Positions 55,398 through 64,000 of a stretch of 64,000 bases of DNA are shown one piece after another (position 1 is the first letter of the stretch; the number at the start of each line of letters is the position of its first letter). Below the pieces are notes generated by a model that saw only the letters and a list, made by a program, of their open reading frames with translations, was not told where the DNA came from and ran no database searches. Source of the stretch: Pseudomonas sp. RIT-PI-S (GTDB taxonomy: Bacteria > Pseudomonadota > Gammaproteobacteria > Pseudomonadales > Pseudomonadaceae); the NCBI RefSeq assembly GCF_025642975.1, contig NZ_JANZKJ010000001.1, forward strand, positions 186,001 through 250,000, read 5' to 3'. The translations under genes were made by a program, and so were the position numbers.

Positions 55398-55847
55398 TCA
55401 CTTGCGCCGATGCTTGGCCAGGCGCTCCAGCGCAGCACGCAGGTTGGGGTCGCTAATGCCGTCGGCCGTGGCTTGCAAGTTGTCCGCGGCGGAGTCGGAC
55501 AGGTCCAGCCCTGGCCCATTGGGGCGCTTGGGGCCAACGCTAGGCTGTACCTTGAACAGAATCCGGGTCAACCCGCTGAATTCAGGCATGGCTTGCAGCC
55601 CTTGTTGCAAACGCCGCTGCTGATACCGCAAGCGGGTTGCCCAGTGGCCGTCGGTGACCACCAGCAGCAAGCTACCTTCGCGCCAGGCCGCCACGTGGCA
55701 GTGTTCGCGCGCGGCTGGCTGCAGTTGGGTGTCCAGCAGCTTCTTCAGCTGGCCCAGGCGTTGCGCCTGGTTGAGCAGCGCCTTGAGCGGCCTGGCCTCG
55801 CGCAACAGGACCGCGGGCGGGCGCGCGGGGTGAGGACGAAATGCCAT
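55398..55847 (-). CDS. dciA: Replicative helicase loader-type protein DciA (DUF721)
   Basis: A 149-residue DUF721 protein. The KH-like domain is near the centre (REGSLLLVVTDGHWATRLRY, then LGALK-like positions), with a disordered C-terminal tail. DciA is the ancestral bacterial loader of DnaB where DnaC is absent, as in Pseudomonas. It lies between lpxC and secA, its usual place, and is divergent from secA. Confidence 0.88.
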   Translation of the reverse strand: MAFRPHPARPPAVLLREARPLKALLNQAQRLGQLKKLLDTQLQPAAREHCHVAAWREGSLLLVVTDGHWATRLRYQQRRLQQGLQAMPEFSGLTRILFKVQPSVGPKRPNGPGLDLSDSAADNLQATADGISDPNLRAALERLAKHRRK

Positions 55848-56119
55848 GAGTGATCTCCGAGAGGGGAGGCATGTTAACAGATGGTCGCAAGCACGAAAGT
55901 CAGCCTCTTTGCCATGACGTTTGCTTCAGACGCTTGAAGTTGAAAAAAAAGGCCTTATTGTAAACCCGCCCCGTAAAAGCGCTGTGCCAGCATTGTGGCG
56001 TCGCCACTTTCCTCTCCATCGTTTCCGGGTAGAATGCTCGTTCGCATGCGGCCATGAGGGCTGCTCGGGCGACTCCTTGGGGCCGCCCTCCATCCCTAAG
56101 TGTGGAAGATCCAGCCGAT

Positions 56120-58858
56120 ATGTTTGCGCCTCTGTTGAAAAAACTTTTTGGAAGCAAGAACGAGCGTGAAGTAAAACGCATGCTCAAGACGGTCGGTATC
56201 GTCAATGCCTTCGAAGAGAAGATGGTCGCGCTCTCGGACGAGCAGCTGCGTGCCAAGACCGCCGAGTTCCAGGCTCGCGTGGCCAAAGGTGAAACCCTCG
56301 ATGACCTGCTCCCCGAAGCCTTCGCGGTATGCCGCGAAGCCGGCAAGCGGATCATGGGCATGCGCCACTTCGACGTCCAGCTGATCGGCGGCATGACCCT
56401 GCACGAAGGGCAGATCGCTGAAATGCGTACCGGTGAGGGCAAGACCCTCGTGGCGACCCTGGCGGTGTACCTGAACGCGCTGTCCGGCAAGGGCGTGCAC
56501 GTGGTCACGGTGAACGATTACCTGGCCCGCCGCGACGCCAACTGGATGCGCCCGCTGTATGAATTTCTTGGCTTGACCGTGGGCGTGGTCACGCCCTTCC
56601 AGCCACCTGAAGACAAGCGCGCCGCCTATGCCGCGGATATCACCTACGGCACCAACAACGAATTCGGCTTCGATTACCTTCGCGACAACATGGCCTTCAG
56701 CATCGACGAGAAATTCCAGCGCGAGCTGAATTTTGCCGTCATCGACGAAGTGGACTCGATCCTCATCGACGAAGCCCGTACTCCGCTGATCATTTCCGGC
56801 CAGGCCGAGGACAGCTCCCGCCTGTACATGGAGATCAACCGGCTGATTCCGCGCCTCGAGCAGCATATCGAGGAAGTGGAAGGCGAAGTCACCAAGCAGG
56901 GCCACTACACCATTGACGAGAAAAGCCGCCAGGTCGAACTCAACGAAGGGGGCCACCAGTTCATCGAGGAGCTGCTGACCCAGGCCGGCCTGCTGGCCGA
57001 GGGCGAAAGCCTGTACTCGGCGCACAACCTGGGCCTGCTGACCCACGTTTACGCTGGCCTGCGCGCGCACAAGCTGTTCCACCGCAACGTTGAATACATC
57101 GTGCAGGATGGCAGCATCCTGCTGATCGACGAGCATACCGGCCGGACCATGCCGGGCCGTCGCCTGTCCGAGGGCCTGCACCAGGCCATCGAAGCCAAGG
57201 AAGGGCTCAAGATCCAGGCCGAGAGCCAGACCCTGGCCTCCACGACCTTCCAGAACTACTTCCGCCTCTACACCAAGCTGTCCGGCATGACCGGTACCGC
57301 GGACACCGAAGCGTTCGAGTTCCAGCAGATCTACAACCTGCCGGTGTTGGTCATCCCGCCAAACCGCCCGCTGGCGCGCAAGGATTTCAACGACCTGGTG
57401 TACCTCACCGCGGAAGAGAAGTACGCGGCGATCATCACCGACATCAAGGAATGCATGGCCACCGGCCGCCCGGTGCTGGTGGGTACGGCTACCATCGAAA
57501 CCTCCGAGCACATGTCCAACCTGCTCAAGAAGGAGGGTATCGATCACAAGGTGCTCAACGCCAAGTACCACGAGAAGGAAGCGGAAATCATCGCTCAGGC
57601 CGGGCGGCCTGGCGCGCTGACCATCGCCACCAACATGGCGGGCCGTGGTACGGACATCCTGCTGGGCGGTAACTGGGAAGTCGAAGTCGCCGCATTGGAA
57701 AACCCCACCGAGGAGCAGGTGGCGCAGATCAAGGCCGACTGGCAGAAGCGCCACCAACGGGTGCTGGAAGCTGGTGGCTTGCATGTGATCGCCTCCGAGC
57801 GCCATGAGTCCCGGCGTATCGATAACCAGCTCCGCGGCCGTGCTGGCCGTCAGGGTGACGCCGGCTCCAGCCGCTTCTACCTGTCGCTGGAAGACTCGCT
57901 GATGCGTATCTTCGCCTCCGACCGCGTGAAGAACTTCATGAAGGCCTTGGGCATGCAGTCAGGCGAGGCCATCGAGCACCGCATGGTGACCAACGCCATC
58001 GAAAAGGCCCAGCGCAAGGTCGAGGGGCGCAACTTCGACATCCGCAAGCAGTTGCTGGAGTTCGACGACGTCGCCAACGAGCAGCGCAAGGTGATCTACC
58101 ACATGCGCAACAGCTTGCTGGCCGCCGAGAACATTGGCGACACCATCGCCGAGTTCCGCCAGGAAGTGCTGGACGCTACCGTATCTCAGCACATCCCGCC
58201 GCAGTCGCTGCCCGAGCAGTGGGACATCGCCGGCCTGGAGGCTGCCTTGCAAGCAGACTTCGCGGTCAGCCTGCCGATCCAGCAGTGGCTGGACGACGAC
58301 GAGAAGCTCTACGAGGAAACCCTGCGCGAGCGCCTGCTGGCTGAAATCCTTGCTGCCTACAACGAGAAGGAAACCCAGGCCAGTGCCGAAGCCCTGCGCA
58401 CCTTCGAGAAGCAGATCCTGCTGCGTGTAGTGGACGACCTGTGGAAAGACCACCTGTCGACCATGGACCATCTGCGTCACGGTATTCACCTGCGCGGCTA
58501 CGCCCAGAAAAACCCCAAGCAGGAATACAAGCGCGAGTCCTTCACGCTGTTCCAGGAACTGCTCGACTCGATCAAGCGCGACACCATCCGCGTGCTCTCG
58601 CACGTACAGGTGCGCCGCGAAGACCCGGCCGAGGAAGAAGCCCGGCTGCGTCGCGAGGCCGAAGAGCTGGCCCAGCGCATGCAGTTCCAGCACGCCGAGG
58701 CGCCGGGCCTGGATCAGCCCGAGGCCCTCGAGCAAGGCGAAGAGGGCGTCGTGGCCGCGCTGGCGCCACTGCGCAACGACCAGAAGCTGGGGCGCAATGA
58801 GCTGTGCTGGTGTGGTTCCGGCAAAAAATTCAAGCATTGCCACGGTCGCATTGAGTAA
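56120..58858 (+). CDS. secA: Protein translocase ATPase SecA
   Basis: A 912-residue SecA that drives preproteins through SecYEG. Walker A is [13 protein letters not shown], the DEAD-type Walker B is [17 protein letters not shown], and the C-terminal zinc motif is [16 protein letters not shown] (C-x-C...C-H), binding SecB. The ATG at 56120 gives the family start [18 protein letters not shown] candidate -10 TAGAAT lies near 56031. No secM-type arrest gene precedes it. Confidence 0.98.
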   Translation: MFAPLLKKLFGSKNEREVKRMLKTVGIVNAFEEKMVALSDEQLRAKTAEFQARVAKGETLDDLLPEAFAVCREAGKRIMGMRHFDVQLIGGMTLHEGQIAEMRTGEGKTLVATLAVYLNALSGKGVHVVTVNDYLARRDANWMRPLYEFLGLTVGVVTPFQPPEDKRAAYAADITYGTNNEFGFDYLRDNMAFSIDEKFQRELNFAVIDEVDSILIDEARTPLIISGQAEDSSRLYMEINRLIPRLEQHIEEVEGEVTKQGHYTIDEKSRQVELNEGGHQFIEELLTQAGLLAEGESLYSAHNLGLLTHVYAGLRAHKLFHRNVEYIVQDGSILLIDEHTGRTMPGRRLSEGLHQAIEAKEGLKIQAESQTLASTTFQNYFRLYTKLSGMTGTADTEAFEFQQIYNLPVLVIPPNRPLARKDFNDLVYLTAEEKYAAIITDIKECMATGRPVLVGTATIETSEHMSNLLKKEGIDHKVLNAKYHEKEAEIIAQAGRPGALTIATNMAGRGTDILLGGNWEVEVAALENPTEEQVAQIKADWQKRHQRVLEAGGLHVIASERHESRRIDNQLRGRAGRQGDAGSSRFYLSLEDSLMRIFASDRVKNFMKALGMQSGEAIEHRMVTNAIEKAQRKVEGRNFDIRKQLLEFDDVANEQRKVIYHMRNSLLAAENIGDTIAEFRQEVLDATVSQHIPPQSLPEQWDIAGLEAALQADFAVSLPIQQWLDDDEKLYEETLRERLLAEILAAYNEKETQASAEALRTFEKQILLRVVDDLWKDHLSTMDHLRHGIHLRGYAQKNPKQEYKRESFTLFQELLDSIKRDTIRVLSHVQVRREDPAEEEARLRREAEELAQRMQFQHAEAPGLDQPEALEQGEEGVVAALAPLRNDQKLGRNELCWCGSGKKFKHCHGRIE

Positions 58859-58903
58859 AGCTTTGCACGTAAAGTGGCTGCACTCGGCTATGCAGCGTCA
58901 AAA

Positions 58904-58954
58904 ACCGGCGCGGAATGTTCATTTACAATCAGTGAACTCCGCTTCCTCGCCGGT
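58904..58954 (+). other. Long imperfect hairpin downstream of secA
   Basis: ACCGGCG (58904-58910) pairs with CGCCGGT (58948-58954). Inside, CGGA/TCCG and GTTCA/TGAAC continue the stem with small bulges. CTTTTCC follows. It may be an early terminator or an mRNA-stabilising structure ahead of the terminator at 59014. Confidence 0.4.
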
Positions 58955-59013
58955 CTTTTCCTGCTTAGCCTTCGCCGACTTTTCGTATCAAAGCTGAGGC
59001 TTTTGTCGAATCA

Positions 59014-59050
59014 CGCCGCGCCGGCCCTAGCCGTCGCGGCGTTTATCTTT
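59014..59050 (+). terminator. Intrinsic terminator of secA
   Basis: CGCCGCG (59014-59020) and CGCGGCG (59035-59041) with an inner CGGC/GCCG stem are followed by TTTATCTTT. It ends 31 bp before the argJ start. Confidence 0.75.
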
Positions 59051-59081
59051 CCAGGGTTCGCCCACTTTCAAGGAGTCATCA

Positions 59082-60299
59082 ATGGCTGTCGGTCTCGGTC
59101 CCTTGCCCACGCTGCACCCTGTTCCCGGTTTTGAGTTGGGCATCGCTTCGGCGGGCATCAAGCGACCAGGCCGCAAGGATGTGGTAGTGATGCGTTGCGC
59201 CGAGGGTGCCAGCGTGGCGGGCGTGTTCACCCTGAACGCCTTCTGCGCCGCGCCGGTGATCCTCGCCAAGCAGCGTGCCAGCGGCCCTGTGCATTACTTG
59301 CTGACCAACACCGGTAACGCCAATGCCGGCACTGGCCAACCTGGCCTGCTCGCCGCCGAGCGCACCTGTGAAACACTCGCCCGCCTGGCCGGGGTAGAGC
59401 CTGCGGCCGTGTTGCCCTTTTCCACTGGGGTGATTGGCGAACCGCTGCCGGTAGAGAAAATCGAAGGCGCCCTGCAAGCAGCGCTGGACGACCTCTCGGA
59501 GAACAACTGGGCCCAGGCCGCTACTGGAATCATGACCACGGACACCCTGCCCAAGGGTGCCAGCCGGCAGTTCAGCCACGACGGCGTGACGGTCACGGTG
59601 ACCGGCATCAGCAAGGGCGCCGGGATGATCCGGCCGAACATGGCCACCATGCTCGGGTATATCGCCACCGACGCCAAAGTGGCCCAGCCGTTGCTGCAAG
59701 ACCTGATCCGTGACGCCGCGAACAAGTCGTTCAACCGCATCACCATCGATGGCGATACCTCCACTAACGATTGCTGCATGCTGATCGCAACCGGCAAGGC
59801 CGCCTTGCCTGAAATCACCGAAGCCAGCGGGCCGCTGTTCGCTGCGCTCAAGGCAGCGGTGTTCGAGGTGTGCATGGAGGTCGCTCAGGCGATCGTGCGC
59901 GACGGCGAGGGCGCGACCAAGTTCGTGACGGTGCAAGTGAACGGGGGCGGTACTCACCAGGAGTGCCTGGATGTGGGCTATGCGGTGGCCCATTCGCCCC
60001 TGATCAAGACTGCCTTGTTCGCTTCCGATCCGAACTGGGGGCGCATCCTCGCCGCCGTGGGCCGTGCCGGGGTACCCGAGCTGGACGTGAGCAAGATCGA
60101 TGTATACCTGGGCGCTGTGTGCATTGCCAGCCGGGGTGGCCGCGCGCCGAGCTATACCGAGGAGCAGGGCGCCGCGGTAATGGCCGAGGCGGAGATTGGC
60201 ATTCGCATCGAGCTAGGCCGAGGTGATTGCAGCGAGACAATCTGGACCACGGACCTGTCTCACGAATACGTGAAAATCAACGCCGAATACCGCACCTGA
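59082..60299 (+). CDS. argJ: Bifunctional ornithine acetyltransferase / N-acetylglutamate synthase ArgJ
   Basis: A 405-residue ArgJ of the arginine cycle. It autocleaves before Thr189 in [15 protein letters not shown]; the new N-terminal Thr is the nucleophile. KGAGMIRP and the C-terminal [13 protein letters not shown] are family hallmarks. AAGGAG stands before the ATG. It is followed closely by the Nudix gene. Confidence 0.97.
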   Translation: MAVGLGPLPTLHPVPGFELGIASAGIKRPGRKDVVVMRCAEGASVAGVFTLNAFCAAPVILAKQRASGPVHYLLTNTGNANAGTGQPGLLAAERTCETLARLAGVEPAAVLPFSTGVIGEPLPVEKIEGALQAALDDLSENNWAQAATGIMTTDTLPKGASRQFSHDGVTVTVTGISKGAGMIRPNMATMLGYIATDAKVAQPLLQDLIRDAANKSFNRITIDGDTSTNDCCMLIATGKAALPEITEASGPLFAALKAAVFEVCMEVAQAIVRDGEGATKFVTVQVNGGGTHQECLDVGYAVAHSPLIKTALFASDPNWGRILAAVGRAGVPELDVSKIDVYLGAVCIASRGGRAPSYTEEQGAAVMAEAEIGIRIELGRGDCSETIWTTDLSHEYVKINAEYRT

Positions 60300-60316
60300 T
60301 CGGCGAAGGAGCTATT

Positions 60317-61264
60317 GTGAAACGGGTTCATGTAGCCGCCGCGGTCATCCGCCGCGCCGACGGCAAGGTACTGATCGCCAAGCGCAACGCCACCCAGCAT
60401 CAAGGCAACCTCTGGGAGTTCCCCGGCGGTAAGCTGGAGGAGGGTGAGCTGCCTCGTGCGGGCCTTGCCCGGGAACTGGCCGAGGAGCTTGGCATTCGTG
60501 TGACCTCGGCGCGACCGCTGATCAAGGTAGCCCATGACTACCCCGACAAGCAGGTGCTGCTGGACGTTTGGGAGGTCGATGGCTTCGACGGCGAGCCTCA
60601 CGGCGCTGAAGGGCAACCCCTTGCCTGGGTAGCGCCCAAGGCACTGCCAGATTACGACTTCCCCGCCGCCAACCAACCGATCGTCACTGCCGCGCGGCTG
60701 CCGTCCCGTTACCTGATCACGCCCGATGGGCTGGCCGGGCCCGAGTTGCTCGGGGGGCTGCGCAGGGCTATTGCCGAGGGCGCCCGCCTGGTGCAGCTGC
60801 GTGCGCCGAACCTCTACGATCCGCAGTATCGGGATCTGGCGGTGGACGCGGTGGGCTTATGCGCTGGTAAGGCGCAGTTGATGCTCAAGGGGCCACTTGA
60901 ATGGCTTGGGGATTTTCCCGCTGCGGGCTGGCATCTCTCCGCCGCTCAACTTCGCAAGTACGCAGCCAATGGCCGTCCATTCCCCCCAGATCGCTGGTTG
61001 GCGGCTTCCTGTCATGGTGCCGAGGAGTTGGAACTGGCCGAGCGCATGGGGGTGGATTTCGTGACGCTATCCCCCGTGCAGCCGACTCAGACCCACCCGG
61101 ACGCGGCGCCGTTGGGCTGGGCGCAGGTGCAAGCGCTGATCGCAGGCTTCAGCAAGCCGGTGTTTTTCCTGGGGGGTGTTGGCCCTGATGATTGCCAACG
61201 AGCATGGGAAGCCGGCGCTCAGGGTGTGGCAGGGATTCGCGCATTCTGGCCAGCATTGCCTTGA
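60317..61264 (+). CDS. Nudix hydrolase (MutT) fused to a ThiE/TenI-like domain
   Basis: A 315-residue fusion. Residues 1-130 are MutT-like with the Nudix box GKLEEGE...RELAEELGI (residues about 38-60), expected to hydrolyse 8-oxo-dGTP. Residues about 135-315 resemble thiamine-phosphate synthase (QLRAPNLYDPQYR; FLGGVGPDDCQRAWEAGAQGVAGI), but the DDRVDLAL-type catalytic loop is replaced by GPLEWLGDFPAAG, so synthase activity is doubtful. The start is GTG at 60317 with AAGGAG upstream. This fusion is common in pseudomonads next to argJ. Confidence 0.92.
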   Translation: MKRVHVAAAVIRRADGKVLIAKRNATQHQGNLWEFPGGKLEEGELPRAGLARELAEELGIRVTSARPLIKVAHDYPDKQVLLDVWEVDGFDGEPHGAEGQPLAWVAPKALPDYDFPAANQPIVTAARLPSRYLITPDGLAGPELLGGLRRAIAEGARLVQLRAPNLYDPQYRDLAVDAVGLCAGKAQLMLKGPLEWLGDFPAAGWHLSAAQLRKYAANGRPFPPDRWLAASCHGAEELELAERMGVDFVTLSPVQPTQTHPDAAPLGWAQVQALIAGFSKPVFFLGGVGPDDCQRAWEAGAQGVAGIRAFWPALP

Positions 61265-61306
61265 TCGCAGCGCGTGCAGCCCTGCTTCGCAGGCTGTCGC
61301 CTGCCC

Positions 61307-61873
61307 CTACACCGGGCCTTCTGCCTGCGCCCATAGCACTTCATCAACCCCTTCGCGGCGGGCGATGATCCGCGCGGCCACGAACAGCAGGTCGGACAGG
61401 CGGTTCAAGTAGGCCATGCCAACGCCGGTCAACGGCTCCTCCCGGTGCAACTGCTGGCAGCGGCGCTCGGCGGCACGGGCCTGGCAGCGGCAGATGTGGG
61501 CCTGGGCCACGCGCGCCGAGCCGCCTGGGAGGATGAAGTTGCGCAGCGGCCCCAATTCGTTGTTCCAGCGGTCGATGGCGGCTTCCACCCGGGCGACTTC
61601 ACCGTCGTACAGTGCGCGGTGGCCAGGGATCGCCAGTTCTCCACCAAAGTCGAACAGGCGGTGCTGGCAGGGCGCAAGTACTTTGCCGACCTCGGCCAGC
61701 GCTGGTTCGTCGGCAAGCTGTGCCAGCAATAGCCCAAGGTGGCTGTTGAGGGTGTCTACCTCGCCGATGGCTTCGATGCGCGGGTGATCCTTGGATACCC
61801 GTCGGCCATCGCCCAAGCCCGTTACGCCGCCGTCACCCGTACGGGTGTAGATTTTCGATAACCGATTACCCAT
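61307..61873 (-). CDS. PduO-type cob(I)alamin adenosyltransferase
   Basis: A 188-residue ATP:cob(I)alamin adenosyltransferase of the PduO family. N-terminal KIYTRTGDGGVTGLGDG is the ATP-binding loop; FILPGGSARVAQAHICRCQARAAER is the family core, and YLNRLSDLLFVAARI lies near the end. It forms adenosylcobalamin. The ATG at 61873 lies 8 bp inside the end of the sensor kinase gene, so translation is probably coupled. Confidence 0.95.
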   Translation of the reverse strand: MGNRLSKIYTRTGDGGVTGLGDGRRVSKDHPRIEAIGEVDTLNSHLGLLLAQLADEPALAEVGKVLAPCQHRLFDFGGELAIPGHRALYDGEVARVEAAIDRWNNELGPLRNFILPGGSARVAQAHICRCQARAAERRCQQLHREEPLTGVGMAYLNRLSDLLFVAARIIARREGVDEVLWAQAEGPV

Positions 61874-63905
61874 TTCCTCCTCCCAGGGCGGCGGGCCCCG
61901 CCACGGCCGGCTGAACCAGCGGCAAACGCAAGGTGAAACAGGTACCCACGCCTTGCGTCGACTGCACTTCCATCTGGCCTTTGTGATTGTTGGTGATAAT
62001 GAAGTACGACACCGACAGCCCCAGCCCAGTGCCTTGACCAACCTCTTTGGTCGTGAAGAAAGGTTCGAACATCCGCTTGCGCACGCTCTCAGGCATGCCC
62101 ACGCCGTTATCCTCTACCTGAATCTCGGCCCAAGGCCCGTTGAGTTTCGTGCGCAGCAGAATCCGCCCCGGCTCGGCCGGGTTATCCCGCTGATGAATCG
62201 CCTGGGCGGCGTTTTTCAGCAGGTTGAGCAGTACCTGCTCCAGCTCGTTGGCAGTGCCCGGCACCGGCCCTAGGCGGGGGTCAAACTGGCGCACGATCGA
62301 TTGCCCGCGGAAATCGAAGCCGATGCTCAGGTCGAAATCGCTGCTGGCAATTTCCACGGCCTGATCGATCAAGGCCGGTAGGTCGCAAGGCGCCATCTGC
62401 CGATCGCTGCGGCGGCTGAAGCTGAGCATATGGGTCACGATCTTCGCCGCCCGGGCACCGGCGCCCTGGATACCTTCCAGCAGTTGCGGTATTTCCCGCG
62501 CTTGCAGGTACTCGTTCACCTTCGCCAAGGGCACGCCGGCTGCCTCGGCCTGCGCTTGGTTCTTCGGCAGCTCCGGCGATAGCCTTCGGCGAATGTTCTG
62601 CACGTTATGCAGGATGGCCCCAAGGGGATTATTGATCTCGTGCGCCATGCCGGCAGCCAGCCCGCCGACCGACAGCATTTTTTCGGACTGCACCATCATT
62701 TCTTCCAAGGACAGCCGCTGGCTGATGTCGTCGATGCGGATCACCACCCCGCGGCCGGCGCTTCCCGCCAGCGGGTAGCAGGTGAGCGCGTAATGGTGCG
62801 GTACATCCCCCTTGAGCCAGGTCACCCGCTCGACCTTGACCACCCGGTGCTGCTCCACGGTGGTCTTGAGTTGCGGCAAGAAGGGTTTGATGGGTTCGAA
62901 CGCCAGGAAAATAGGCTGGCTGAGCGCTTCGTCCAACGGGGTGCCGGAAAGCGCACTGGCTTCCTTGTTCCACTGGGTGACGTATAGCTCCTCGTCCAGG
63001 GCGATCAACGCCGAGGGCATCGAGTCGATGATGCTGTTGAGGTAGTTCTGAAAACCGGTCAGCTTCTTTTCGATCTTGCTGCGTACCTGCACTTCAAGTT
63101 CGAGCTTGCGGTTAGTGTGGCGGGTTTCCTCCGCAAGACCTTGGGCGGCATCGTACGCGGCTTGAGAGTCGTCCCGGGCGCGCTTGAGCTGCTGCTCGCG
63201 CGCCTCGATGCGCGACAGCATGGTATTGAAGGCTTCGGCCAGGCTGCCGATCTCATCGTGATTGCCGGGCGCGGCGCGCAGGGAATAGTTCTCCTCCCGC
63301 GTAACCTGCCGGGTCAGCTCTTCGAGGTCGTAGATCGGCCGGGTGATCAGCCGCCGGATCTGCCGGGCGATCAGCATCCATAACAATACGCTGAACACCA
63401 AGATGCCAACGCTGGCGGTAAAGGTGCCGGTGTAGAAGGCCATTGGCAGTTCGCTGCTGGCCACCAGTAACAGATGGCCGGGCCGGCCCGCCGCCAGCGG
63501 CAGTTCGGCCACTTGTATGCTGCGAAATTCCGTGAGGCGCCAGTCGTCCAGGTCGTCGAAGTGCTTGGGCAGGGTAAGGTGGCTGCCGTGCTGCAATTGC
63601 GCCAGGCGTTGACCGTCGGGCCCATACACCGCCGCCGCGCGCAATGGTGAATAGCTGTCGAACTCCTGGAGCAGGGCGTTCGCCGCCTCCCCTGACGTGG
63701 CCGCGCGTTGCGCGAGCTGTGGTTGCGTTACCAGCCGGGCGATGGTCTGCAGGGCTTGGGGCGCCATGCTTTCATGGGAAATCCAATAGGCTGCGCTGAT
63801 AAAAGTCAGGTTGGCCACCACCAGTACCGTGACCATCAGCACCAGTAGTGCGGCGAGCAGTTTTTGCCCAACGGGGAGATTTTCAAGACGCTGTCGCAGT
63901 TGCAT
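61866..63905 (-). CDS. Membrane sensor histidine kinase (PA4398-like)
   Basis: A 679-residue kinase. Two membrane helices (about residues 15-40 and 165-185) enclose a periplasmic sensor region; a HAMP, a coiled coil, a PAS domain (LNSIIDSMPSALIALDEEL) and the HisKA/HATPase pair follow. The phosphorylated His is His422 in AAGMAHEINNPLGA; N, G1 and G2 boxes are NLLKNAAQ, VEDNGVGM and GTGLGLSVSY. The P. aeruginosa counterpart affects swarming and biofilm formation. No response regulator is adjacent in the window. Confidence 0.93.
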   Translation of the reverse strand: MQLRQRLENLPVGQKLLAALLVLMVTVLVVANLTFISAAYWISHESMAPQALQTIARLVTQPQLAQRAATSGEAANALLQEFDSYSPLRAAAVYGPDGQRLAQLQHGSHLTLPKHFDDLDDWRLTEFRSIQVAELPLAAGRPGHLLLVASSELPMAFYTGTFTASVGILVFSVLLWMLIARQIRRLITRPIYDLEELTRQVTREENYSLRAAPGNHDEIGSLAEAFNTMLSRIEAREQQLKRARDDSQAAYDAAQGLAEETRHTNRKLELEVQVRSKIEKKLTGFQNYLNSIIDSMPSALIALDEELYVTQWNKEASALSGTPLDEALSQPIFLAFEPIKPFLPQLKTTVEQHRVVKVERVTWLKGDVPHHYALTCYPLAGSAGRGVVIRIDDISQRLSLEEMMVQSEKMLSVGGLAAGMAHEINNPLGAILHNVQNIRRRLSPELPKNQAQAEAAGVPLAKVNEYLQAREIPQLLEGIQGAGARAAKIVTHMLSFSRRSDRQMAPCDLPALIDQAVEIASSDFDLSIGFDFRGQSIVRQFDPRLGPVPGTANELEQVLLNLLKNAAQAIHQRDNPAEPGRILLRTKLNGPWAEIQVEDNGVGMPESVRKRMFEPFFTTKEVGQGTGLGLSVSYFIITNNHKGQMEVQSTQGVGTCFTLRLPLVQPAVAGPAALGGGNG

Positions 63906-63954
63906 CGCAGATCCAGCTCGCAGGGAACGCGCCGGAGTGTAGCAAAGAGTGTGC

Positions 63955-64000
63955 TCAGTTCGTTGGCAGGCCTTTGTCTCGGAGCGCTTGCAAGAGCGCC
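63955..64000 (-). CDS. C-terminal codons of an upstream minus-strand gene (possibly panE)
   Basis: On the minus strand the frame reads ALLQALRDKGLPTN then TGA at 63957-63955, with codon use like the neighbours. It lies 49 bp before the kinase start. By Pseudomonas gene order the gene could be ketopantoate reductase (panE), but 14 residues are too few to prove it. Confidence 0.4.
   Translation of the reverse strand, partial: ALLQALRDKGLPTN

Noticed and set aside
56096..57805. 569-codon minus-strand ORF opposite secA
   Set aside because: Shadow of secA codon structure; no ribosome binding site or motif supports it.
58797..58997. 66-codon ORF overlapping the secA end
   Set aside because: It starts out of frame inside the zinc-binding end of secA and continues through hairpin sequences.

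Overview
The window is chromosomal DNA of a Pseudomonas-type gammaproteobacterium. GC content is visibly high, Shine-Dalgarno sites are strong, and gene order follows the conserved Pseudomonas backbone from pmbA to argJ almost gene for gene. That backbone includes rpoN with the nitrogen-PTS genes, lpt-kds, mla, murA-hisGDC, algW, cysD-cysNC, rplM-rpsI-sspAB, lpoA-rsmI, rnpB, the full dcw cluster, secA and argJ. The species is not determined. The cytochrome bc1 genes (petABC) that normally lie between rpsI and sspA in Pseudomonas are absent, which would fit an oxidase-negative lineage.

Layout: 1-3.0 kb holds darP (partial), pmbA, and an orfX-sodA pair behind a Fur-like palindrome; the usual fagA-fumC genes are missing. 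3.1-10.2 kb, minus strand, holds kdsD-kdsC-lptC-lptA-lptB, then rpoN-hpf-ptsN-rapZ-ptsO. These supply Kdo precursor, the LPS bridge and transport ATPase, sigma-54 and the PTS-Ntr. 10.4-18.3 kb, plus strand, holds mlaFEDCB (phospholipid asymmetry), ibaG-murA and hisG-hisD-hisC. 18.4-23.7 kb holds algW (envelope-stress protease), a Nif3-family gene, and cysD with bifunctional cysNC; cysD and cysNC are separated by an unusual 295-bp gap.

23.7-25.4 kb is the only clearly accessory patch. It carries a secreted mini-protein with an S74-type self-cleaving chaperone domain, a REP sequence, a decayed copy of the 3' end of zapG, and a single S1-domain gene lying between that remnant and the intact zapG. 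25.5-29.8 kb holds a hydrolase, trpS, zapE and a GATase/AraC regulator. 30-32.3 kb holds rplM-rpsI and sspA-sspB. 32.3-36.7 kb holds the BON lipoprotein-diaA-yraN-lpoA operon, divergent from rsmI, followed by rnpB.

37.3-55.2 kb is the division and cell-wall cluster mraZ-rsmH-ftsL-ftsI-murE-murF-mraY-murD-ftsW-murG-murC-ddlB-ftsQ-ftsA-ftsZ-lpxC. It is almost gapless, with most stops overlapping the next start, and has an MraZ-type operator in its leader. 55.3-64 kb holds a REPIN-like repeat, dciA, secA, argJ, a Nudix-ThiE-like fusion, a PduO-type cobalamin adenosyltransferase, a large sensor kinase, and the last codons of another minus-strand gene.

No tRNA, rRNA, CRISPR array, insertion sequence or prophage was seen. 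The best candidates for something new are the stand-alone secreted S74-like protein, the S1 gene with a duplicated zapG end, the small ORF in the cysD-cysNC gap, and the two interleaved inverted repeats over the lpxC promoter.
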